A DNA stretch of 6,833 bases, taken from Treponema sp. (GTDB lineage Bacteria; Spirochaetota; Spirochaetia; Treponematales; Treponemataceae). Of the stretch, positions 1 to 5,623 are shown piece after piece (the first letter of the stretch is position 1; every line of letters begins with the position of its first letter). The notes under the pieces are model-generated. The model had not been told where the DNA came from, did not search any database, and worked only from the letters and a program-made list of their open reading frames with translations. The translations under genes and the position numbers were made by a program. The DNA lies in NCBI GenBank assembly GCA_012513125.1, contig JAAZCS010000068.1, positions 1 through 6,833 of the forward strand. Reading direction: 5' to 3'.

Positions 1-1232
1 AGTGCACCAATGTGTCCGCCAAAACCGAATGTTGCACTCATAGCAGCGTCAACGTTCATTTTTATACCAACATTAGGAACATAATCTAAATCGCATCCAC
101 CTTCAACATCAGGTTCATCCAAATTGATTGTAGGAGGAACAAAACTGTCATTTATCGCCTTTACACAAACCATAGCTTCAATAGCTCCAGTTGCACCAAG
201 ACAGTGACCGTGAATACTCTTTGTAGAAGAAATTTTCAATTTTTTTGCCTGATCTTCACCAAAAGCAATTTTAACCATTCTTGTTTCACTAGGATCATTA
301 ATATGAGTTGAAGTTCCATGTGCATTGTAATATTGAATTTCTTCTGGTTTCATATCAGCATCTTTAAATGCATATTTCATACATTTTGCACCTTCAACAC
401 CATCAGGATTTGGACTTGTTAAATGATATCCATCACAAGAAGTTCCATAACCAGCAACTTCTGCATATATTTTTGCACCACGAGCCTTTGCATGTTCATA
501 CTCTTCAAGAATAAGAATAGCTCCACCTTCTCCCATGATAAAACCTTCACGTTTTTTATCAAAAGGACGACTTGCCTTTGTAGGATCATCAGCATAACTA
601 ACAGAAAGAGCATGAAGAACTTCAAATGCAACAACGGCAAAACCATTAATTGTACTTTCAGCACCACCAGCAAGACATACATCCAATCTTCCACTTCTAA
701 CCATATCAAAAGCATCACCAATTGCATCTGTTCCACTTGAACATGCAGTTGTTACTGTGTGAGCAGGTCCGTGAATGCCAAATTGCATACAAATATTTCC
801 ACCAGCTTCATTAGGAATAAGCTGAGGAATAGTCATTGGTGCTGTTCTTGAAAAATTAGATTTATAATATGAAATACAACCAGATTCAGTAACTTCAAAA
901 CCACCAATTCCAACACCAAGAATACATCCTGTATCTTCAAGAACTTCTTTATTTTCTGTCAAAGATGCATCTTCAAGAGCCATTTTTGCAGCTGCTACAG
1001 CATATTGTGAAAAACGTGCCATTTTTCTAGACTCTTTTACGTCCATATATAAGCTTGGATCAAAGTTTTTAACTTCAGCAGCATATTTTACTTTATTATT
1101 TGTTGTATCAAAATGAGTTATTGGTGCAACTCCGCTCTTTCCAATTTTGATATTTTCCCAACTTTCATTAACTGTATTTCCAACAGGAGTAACAGCTCCC
1201 ATACCTGTAATTACAACTCTTCTTTTTTCCAT
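1..1232 (-). CDS. fabF: Beta-ketoacyl-ACP synthase II (KAS II), 3' end cut by window edge
   Basis: The frame is open from ATG at 1232 to the left edge and gives 410 complete codons with no stop. E. coli FabF has about 413 residues, so only a few C-terminal codons are missing. The enzyme condenses malonyl-ACP with acyl-ACP, releasing CO2, in the cytoplasmic type II fatty-acid synthase. The thiolase-fold active site is visible: nucleophile Cys164 in TTACSSG, His305 in NAHGTST, Lys338 and His343 in STKSIHGHCLGATG, and the C-terminal FGFGG loop at 402-406. PFDKKREGF near 223-231 is another family signature. The start is supported by AGAGGA at 1240-1245, seven bases upstream. It is the last visible gene of the fabD-fabG-fabF operon, 21 bases after fabG. 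One oddity is Ile408 in GGHIGA, where the family normally has Asn (GGTN or GGHN). FabB is less likely given the operon and length. Confidence 0.95.
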   Translation of the reverse strand, partial: MEKRRVVITGMGAVTPVGNTVNESWENIKIGKSGVAPITHFDTTNNKVKYAAEVKNFDPSLYMDVKESRKMARFSQYAVAAAKMALEDASLTENKEVLEDTGCILGVGIGGFEVTESGCISYYKSNFSRTAPMTIPQLIPNEAGGNICMQFGIHGPAHTVTTACSSGTDAIGDAFDMVRSGRLDVCLAGGAESTINGFAVVAFEVLHALSVSYADDPTKASRPFDKKREGFIMGEGGAILILEEYEHAKARGAKIYAEVAGYGTSCDGYHLTSPNPDGVEGAKCMKYAFKDADMKPEEIQYYNAHGTSTHINDPSETRMVKIAFGEDQAKKLKISSTKSIHGHCLGATGAIEAMVCVKAINDSFVPPTINLDEPDVEGGCDLDYVPNVGIKMNVDAAMSATFGFGGHIGA

Positions 1233-1239
1233 AATATTT

Positions 1240-1245
1240 TCCTCT
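1240..1245 (-). promoter_or_regulatory. Ribosome binding site of fabF
   Basis: Reads AGAGGA on the minus strand, seven bases from the ATG at 1232. It lies in the 21-base fabG-fabF gap, which is too short for a separate promoter, so fabF is probably translated from the fab operon transcript. It supports the fabF start. Confidence 0.75.
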
Positions 1246-1253
1246 TAATTATT

Positions 1254-1997
1254 TTAACAGCCCATTCCACCGTCAACGCCTAAAACTTGACCTGTGATAT
1301 ATGTACTTAAATCGCTTGCTAAGAACAACGCCGCATTAGCTACATCTTCCGTATTTCCTGCCCGTTTTAAAGGAATCATTGAAATCCAGCCTTCTCTAAC
1401 TTTTTCATTTACAGCATTTGACATATCAGTTTCAATAAAGCCAGGTGCTATTGCATTTACACGAACACCTCTTGAACCAACTTCTTTTGACAAACTTTTT
1501 GTATATCCAACAAGCCCAGCCTTACTAGCAGAATAATTGACTTGTCCCGCTCCACCATGAAGTCCAACTATACTAGTCATATTGATAATTGAACCAGCTT
1601 TTCTGTGAATCATATCATTTGAAACAATTTGACTTATAACAAAAACTGCTGTTAGATTTACATCTAGAACTTTCTGCCAATCTTCCAATTTCATTCTAAA
1701 AGATAAACCGTCTTTTGTAATTCCAGCATTATTCACCAGAATATCAAATCCACCAGATTCTTTCATGGCATTTTCAATAACACCTTTTAATTCTGTATGA
1801 TTTGCAGCATCAGCACATATCTCATGAAAAACAGATCCATTATCTTTTGCAAATTTTTCTAAATCTTCCTTAGCACTTGATGGATGAGAACAAAGTCCCC
1901 AAACTTCTGCACCTTCCTTTAGAAAAGTTTCAACGATTTTACGACCAATACCCCTGCTAGAACCTGTAACAAGTGCCTTTTTAGTATTCAATAACAT
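1254..1997 (-). CDS. fabG: 3-oxoacyl-ACP reductase
   Basis: This 247-residue short-chain dehydrogenase matches the usual FabG length (E. coli 244). It reduces 3-ketoacyl-ACP to 3-hydroxyacyl-ACP with NADPH, the first reductive step of each elongation cycle, normally as a cytoplasmic tetramer. The glycine-rich nucleotide loop TGSSRGIG is at 11-18, and its Arg15 fits NADPH preference. NNAGI is at 89-93. The catalytic tetrad is Asn114 (LDVNLT), Ser142 (MTSIVG), Tyr155 and Lys159 (YSASK). The NAIAPGFIETDM segment is at 181-192 and the C-terminus carries the typical VDGGM. The start is set by AAGGAA five bases upstream and by the N-terminus fitting the family. It lies nine bases after fabD and 21 bases before fabF, so it is the middle gene of the operon. 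Many oxidoreductases share this fold, but the fab context and motif set make FabG by far the best call. Confidence 0.96.
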   Translation of the reverse strand: MLLNTKKALVTGSSRGIGRKIVETFLKEGAEVWGLCSHPSSAKEDLEKFAKDNGSVFHEICADAANHTELKGVIENAMKESGGFDILVNNAGITKDGLSFRMKLEDWQKVLDVNLTAVFVISQIVSNDMIHRKAGSIINMTSIVGLHGGAGQVNYSASKAGLVGYTKSLSKEVGSRGVRVNAIAPGFIETDMSNAVNEKVREGWISMIPLKRAGNTEDVANAALFLASDLSTYITGQVLGVDGGMGC

Positions 1998-2002
1998 CTT
2001 AT

Positions 2003-2008
2003 TTCCTT
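2003..2008 (-). promoter_or_regulatory. fabG ribosome binding site overlapping the fabD stop
   Basis: Reads AAGGAA on the minus strand, five bases before the fabG ATG. Its first two bases are the last two of the fabD TAA at 2007-2009. A ribosome ending fabD therefore sits on the fabG initiation site, which suggests coupled translation of the two proteins. Confidence 0.75.
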
Positions 2009-2960
2009 ATAAAGAACTTAAACTTTCAACAGAATTAACAGCTACACAACTGAACTTTTCAGCAAATTCTGATTTTTTCCATAATCCAGTTAAAACCGCC
2101 CCTACCCCTGGCTCTATCAAAGACCAAGCACTTTCTGTATCAGCATTCATTTTTTCTGCCAATACACTTTCTTCACTTGTCCATTTTACAGGATTTGTTA
2201 GATGCAATACTGCATTTTTCTTTATTTCTTCACCATCCACAACTTCTGAACCAGTAACATTACTATAAAGTGTTATTTTTGGATTATTGAATTTAACATC
2301 TTTTATTGCTTCTTCAAACTTGTCTGCAGCTTCTTGCATCAAAGGACAATGGAAAGGACCCGCAACAGAAAGCCTAATTGCTCTTTTTGCTCCCCCTTCC
2401 TTAAACGCCACTTCAGCTTTTGCCAATCCGTCAAAAGTTCCGCTAACAACAGTCTGGACAGAACTATTTAAATTTGCAGCATAAACATCATCAATACTAT
2501 TTGCTATTTCAACTACTTTTTCAACAGGAAGTCCAATTATAGCACTCATTCCAGGTGCATGACCGGCATTTTCAGATGCTATTTTTTCACAAACAGACTG
2601 CATTATCAATCCACGTTTTCTTACAACTTTTATAACATCTTCAAAAGAAAGAACACCAGCTGCATAAAGAGCCGGAAATTCACCAAGACTGAATCCCATA
2701 ACTGCTGAAGGTTTTATTCCTTTAGATTCAAGAACTTTCATTACAATAATAGAAGCAGCCGTAATTGCCAACTGGCTATTATCACTTCTACTAAGTTCTG
2801 GCATTTCTGTTTCCCATAAAAGATGAGCCATATCAACACCTGATATTTTTGAAATCTCATCCAAAACAGCCCTAGATTCAGGATTTGCATCGCAGATATC
2901 TTTAATCATACCCGGAACTTGCGCTCCTTGTCCTGGAAATAAAAAAGCATATTTATTCAT
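2007..2960 (-). CDS. fabD: Malonyl-CoA:ACP transacylase
   Basis: This 317-residue protein fits the family (E. coli FabD about 309). It moves malonyl from CoA to the phosphopantetheine of acyl carrier protein, supplying the extender unit for FabF. Visible signatures are the oxyanion-hole GQGAQ at 10-14, nucleophile Ser91 in GFSLGE, Arg116 in the RKRG segment that would bind the malonyl carboxylate, catalytic His204 in AGPFHCPLM, and the C-terminal EPGVGAVLTGL around 283-293. The residue before the nucleophile is Phe, where the family consensus is GHSLGE. The rest of the active site is intact, so I expect an active enzyme. The start at 2960 has a strong AAGGAAA seven bases upstream, and MNKYAFLFPGQGAQ is a typical N-terminus. 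It is the first gene of the operon, directly behind the predicted fab promoter, and is divergent from the topoisomerase gene. Confidence 0.95.
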   Translation of the reverse strand: MNKYAFLFPGQGAQVPGMIKDICDANPESRAVLDEISKISGVDMAHLLWETEMPELSRSDNSQLAITAASIIVMKVLESKGIKPSAVMGFSLGEFPALYAAGVLSFEDVIKVVRKRGLIMQSVCEKIASENAGHAPGMSAIIGLPVEKVVEIANSIDDVYAANLNSSVQTVVSGTFDGLAKAEVAFKEGGAKRAIRLSVAGPFHCPLMQEAADKFEEAIKDVKFNNPKITLYSNVTGSEVVDGEEIKKNAVLHLTNPVKWTSEESVLAEKMNADTESAWSLIEPGVGAVLTGLWKKSEFAEKFSCVAVNSVESLSSL

Positions 2961-2967
2961 CTTGCAC

Positions 2968-2974
2968 TTTCCTT
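2968..2974 (-). promoter_or_regulatory. Ribosome binding site of fabD
   Basis: Reads AAGGAAA on the minus strand, seven bases before the ATG at 2960. It is strong and well placed, and fixes the first start codon of the fab operon. Confidence 0.8.
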
Positions 2975-2987
2975 ATAAATTCTTTTC

Positions 2988-3012
2988 ATGACATTTTTTT
3001 ACATTTTGTCAT
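2988..3012. promoter_or_regulatory. Inverted repeat at the fab transcription start, candidate operator
   Basis: Perfect six-base arms ATGACA (2988-2993) and TGTCAT (3007-3012) flank a 13-base AT-rich spacer that contains two ACATTTT copies across the region. The repeat begins a few bases downstream of the predicted -10 box and so covers roughly the first 25 bases of the fab transcript, a position where a bound repressor would block transcription. A further ATGACA occurs at 3091-3096. It does not look like the FapR consensus I know (TTAGTACCTAGTCTTAAT). In AT-rich DNA a six-base repeat can arise by chance, so this is a candidate only. Confidence 0.35.
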
Positions 3013-3017
3013 TAATT

Positions 3018-3045
3018 AGAATAACATATTTTCAGTTTTTGTCAA
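3018..3045 (-). promoter_or_regulatory. Promoter of the fabD-fabG-fabF operon
   Basis: On the minus strand a perfect -35 box TTGACA (3040-3045) is followed by a 16-base spacer and TATTCT (3018-3023) as -10 box. A TG one base upstream of the -10 gives an extended -10 element. Transcription would start near 3010 and leave a leader of about 50 bases before fabD. This is a housekeeping sigma-70/SigA-type promoter. No better match faces fabD in the intergenic region. Confidence 0.7.
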
Positions 3046-3107
3046 TATAAGGGTTTTTATTCAAAAGAAATTTTATTCTTACATAATAATATGACAGACA
3101 AATCACC

Positions 3108-3136
3108 TTGAAACATAGCTTTTTTTTACTTATAAT
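3108..3136 (+). promoter_or_regulatory. Promoter of the parC-yigZ pair
   Basis: TTGAAA at 3108-3113, a spacer of exactly 17 bases rich in T, and a perfect TATAAT at 3131-3136. Transcription would start near 3143, giving a leader of about 32 bases. A secondary TATTAT at 3156-3161 has no good -35 partner. The near-consensus boxes suggest strong constitutive expression by the housekeeping sigma factor. Confidence 0.75.
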
Positions 3137-3161
3137 TAATACTCAAATCAGATGCTATTAT

Positions 3162-3167
3162 AGGTGG
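3162..3167 (+). promoter_or_regulatory. Ribosome binding site of the topoisomerase gene
   Basis: AGGTGG, seven bases before the ATG at 3175. It supports this start, which also gives the normal N-terminus of the family. Confidence 0.65.
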
Positions 3168-3174
3168 GAAGCTA

Positions 3175-5019
3175 ATGGCTTATGTAAAAAATCTTTTTGA
3201 ACAAAATTTCATTCAATATGCTAGTTATGTTATTCGCGATAGGGCTATCCCTGAATTTACTGATGGTCTTAAACCTGTTCAACGAAGAATAATTCATACT
3301 TTAATAAAAAATGATGATGGTCGATTCACAAAAGTTGCAAATGTTGTTGGAAAAGTTATGGCTTACCATCCTCATGGTGATGCGTCAATTTACACTGCAT
3401 TAGTTAATCTTGCGAATAAAAATCTTTTTATTGATAGGCAGGGAAACTTTGGAAACTTATACACCGGAGATGAAGCTTCTGCACCTCGTTATATTGAATG
3501 TCGATTAAACCCAATTACAAAAGAGATTTTAAATCCAAACAAAAAAATAACACCTTATCGTGAAACATATGACAGTAGAGATGTTGAACCCATCGCATTT
3601 GCTGCAAAACTTCCACTTGTGTTGATTCTTGGAGCAGAAGGAATTGCAGTTGGAATGAACACAATTATTCTAAGTCATAACATTCATGAAGTAATTGATG
3701 CTGAGAGAAAATGCCTTAAAGGAAAAAAATTCTCATTATTCCCAGATTTTGCTACAGGAGGATTAATTGACGTTTCTTCATACAATGACGGCAAAGGCAA
3801 GATTATTACCCGTGCAAAAATGGATCTTAGCGACGAAAAAAAAATAACAATAACCGAACTTCCATATGGTTCCACAACAGAATCATTGATGGATTCTGTA
3901 GAAAAAGCAGCAAAAAACAACAAAATTAAAATTGCCTCAATCAACGATTTTACATCAGATAAGGTTAATATAGAAATAAAATTGCCAAGAGGTGTTTATT
4001 CAAAAGACGTTGTCGATTCCCTTTACGCATTTACAGACTGTGAACAAACAGTTTATTGCAATCTGCTTGTCATAAAAGACAATATGCCAGTACAAATGAC
4101 ATGTACAGAAGTAATACAACATCATGCACATCAATTAACTGATATTTTACGAAGAGAACTTGAACTTGAAAAGTCTGAACTTTTAGACAGATTGCATTTA
4201 CGCACTATTGAGCGAATTTTTGTTGAAGAGAGAATCTATAAAGATATTGAAAATAAAAAAACTGAAGAAACTGTAATAAAAGCTGTAATTGACGGTTTTA
4301 AGCCTTTCAAAAAAGAACTAATCCGAGAATTGACAGCAGAAGATGTTGATCATTTGCTAAAAATTCCTATCAGAAAAATTTCTCTCTACGATATGAACAA
4401 AAACAAACAAGAAGTTGTTTCCATCAATGCGAGACTAAAAGAAATTGAAAACTTGCTAAATCATTTGGTAGATTATGCTATTTCATATCTTGACAGTATT
4501 GAAAAAAAATTAAATCCAGAAACTACAAAACGAAAAACTAAAATTGTAAATATAAACACAATTGACGTAAAATCAGTAGTAAAACGCGACATTCCATTGA
4601 AATATGATTCAAAAACTGGATATTTGGGAATTTCTGTTCCAAGCGGCGAAGAATTATTCAAGGTAACGCCATATGACAAAGTTCTTTATATAAGAAAAAG
4701 TGGCATTTTCTCTGTTTCTGAATGTCCGGATAAGATTTTTGTAGGACCTGCGATGTGGTATAGCGTTCTTGCCGACAAAGAAAGTCTATCAAAAGTTTTA
4801 TTTACAATTCTCTATCGTGAACCAGAAACTCAATATATTTATATTAAAAGATGCAAAGTTCTATCATTCATAATGAACAGAGACTACTTCTTTGCTCCCG
4901 ACGGAATGGAAATTCTCCATATCGACACCAGAAAGAATTTCTCTTTCACACTAAACTATGTAAAAAAGCCAAGAGTAAAAATCTTAAAAGAAACCTCATC
5001 AATTGAAGTTCTAAAATAA
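3175..5019 (+). CDS. parC: DNA topoisomerase IV subunit A-like protein (compact GyrA/ParC family)
   Basis: This 614-residue type IIA topoisomerase A subunit cuts and rejoins both DNA strands with a ParE/GyrB-type ATPase partner to unlink chromosomes or relax supercoils. The N-terminus (YASYVIRDRAIPEFTDGLKPVQRRI, split here as YASYVIRDRAIP then DGLKPVQRRI) is typical. The winged-helix breakage domain has HPHGD at 65-69, QGNFGN at 89-94, and catalytic Arg105-Tyr106 in PRYIECRL. GIAVGM is at 156-161. A tower region follows, then helical coiled-coil and exit-gate segments at about 320-445. The C-terminal part (about 455-614) is much shorter than in GyrA or ParC of E. coli, and no GyrA box (QRRGGRG) is present, which argues against a true gyrase. 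Quinolone-contact positions equivalent to E. coli GyrA Ser83 and Asp87 are Ala70 and Thr74. No parE is beside it. The symbol is by similarity to compact ParC proteins. Confidence 0.88.
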   Translation: MAYVKNLFEQNFIQYASYVIRDRAIPEFTDGLKPVQRRIIHTLIKNDDGRFTKVANVVGKVMAYHPHGDASIYTALVNLANKNLFIDRQGNFGNLYTGDEASAPRYIECRLNPITKEILNPNKKITPYRETYDSRDVEPIAFAAKLPLVLILGAEGIAVGMNTIILSHNIHEVIDAERKCLKGKKFSLFPDFATGGLIDVSSYNDGKGKIITRAKMDLSDEKKITITELPYGSTTESLMDSVEKAAKNNKIKIASINDFTSDKVNIEIKLPRGVYSKDVVDSLYAFTDCEQTVYCNLLVIKDNMPVQMTCTEVIQHHAHQLTDILRRELELEKSELLDRLHLRTIERIFVEERIYKDIENKKTEETVIKAVIDGFKPFKKELIRELTAEDVDHLLKIPIRKISLYDMNKNKQEVVSINARLKEIENLLNHLVDYAISYLDSIEKKLNPETTKRKTKIVNINTIDVKSVVKRDIPLKYDSKTGYLGISVPSGEELFKVTPYDKVLYIRKSGIFSVSECPDKIFVGPAMWYSVLADKESLSKVLFTILYREPETQYIYIKRCKVLSFIMNRDYFFAPDGMEILHIDTRKNFSFTLNYVKKPRVKILKETSSIEVLK

Positions 5020-5020
5020 A

Positions 5021-5623
5021 ATGAATATTCGTTCAAAATATACAGTTTCAGAACAAAATATAAAAGGTTCTCGTTTTCTTTCTGAATTATTCTCTTGTTC
5101 AACGCAAAAAGACGCAAGAGATATCATAAAAGCACAAAAAACAAAATACAAAGACGCAACTCATGTTGTACATGCTTTTATTATTGGCGATAATGCTGAA
5201 ATTAGCGGAATAAGCGATGACGGAGAGCCATCAGGAACAGCTGGAAGACCAATTCTTGACATTCTTAGGGGAAACGGAACAACAAATCTTATTCTAACAG
5301 TAACTAGATGGTTCGGTGGCACATTACTTGGAACAGGTGGGCTTGTAAAAGCATATGGAAGCTCTGCAAAACAAGTACTTGAAAAAGCCGCAACTGAAAA
5401 TGCAATAGAAGAATTTATCCCAAAAACAGAAATTTTCTTTTCAACAGATTACAATTTATACAAATTAATAAAATTACAGATGAAAGAATTCTGTCTTTTT
5501 GACGTAGAAGAAAACTTTGGAACAGAAATCAAAATAAACTGTAAAATTAAATCTTCAGAATTAGAACAATTTTCCATTATCCTAAAAAATCTTTCAAAAG
5601 GAAAAATTCTTATAAATTGTTAA
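5021..5623 (+). CDS. yigZ: YigZ/IMPACT family protein (UPF0029)
   Basis: This 200-residue protein is close to the usual length of bacterial YigZ (about 205). Family signatures are IKGSRF at 14-19, ISDDGEPSGTAG at 64-75, TRWFGG at 95-100 and LGTGGLVKAYG at 103-113. A small C-terminal ferredoxin-like domain follows from about residue 136. Eukaryotic IMPACT proteins modulate the Gcn2 stress-kinase pathway. The bacterial role is not settled, and nucleic-acid or ribosome-related binding has been suggested from structure. It is cytoplasmic, with no signal peptide or membrane segment. The ATG lies one base after the topoisomerase TAA and has no convincing Shine-Dalgarno sequence, so it is probably translated by ribosomes ending the upstream gene. 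Its last 14 bases overlap the end of the convergent MocR-type gene. Confidence 0.92.
   Translation: MNIRSKYTVSEQNIKGSRFLSELFSCSTQKDARDIIKAQKTKYKDATHVVHAFIIGDNAEISGISDDGEPSGTAGRPILDILRGNGTTNLILTVTRWFGGTLLGTGGLVKAYGSSAKQVLEKAATENAIEEFIPKTEIFFSTDYNLYKLIKLQMKEFCLFDVEENFGTEIKINCKIKSSELEQFSIILKNLSKGKILINC

Noticed and set aside
419..740. Open frames of 105 codons on both strands within fabF
   Set aside because: Both lie inside the well-supported fabF frame. Their translations are low-complexity (Leu/Val/Met-rich on one strand, Ser/Thr/Ile-rich on the other) and they have no family motifs.
1294..1536. 80-codon plus-strand frame opposite fabG
   Set aside because: Antisense shadow of fabG, whose catalytic motifs occupy the same bases; no ribosome binding site or recognisable domain.
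2287..2484. 65-codon plus-strand frame opposite fabD
   Set aside because: Antisense shadow of the fabD active-site region.
3065..3080. AAGAA/TTCTT inverted repeat between the two promoters
   Set aside because: Five-base AT-rich arms are expected by chance in this composition, and it does not overlap either promoter's core boxes.
2961..3174. Possible small RNA, riboswitch or small ORF in the divergent intergenic region
   Set aside because: The 214 bases are accounted for by two promoters and two short leaders. I see no stable GC stem, riboswitch core or ribosome-binding-site-led small ORF.
3684..3944. 86-codon minus-strand frame opposite the topoisomerase gene
   Set aside because: Antisense shadow; the hydrophobic start reflects the codon use of the opposite strand, not a real membrane segment.
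4473..4679. 68-codon minus-strand frame opposite the topoisomerase gene
   Set aside because: Antisense shadow with no domain or ribosome binding site.
3175..5019. Truncated gyrA pseudogene
   Set aside because: The frame is intact, with the catalytic Arg-Tyr pair, good promoter and ribosome binding site. The short length matches a compact ParC-type family better than decay.
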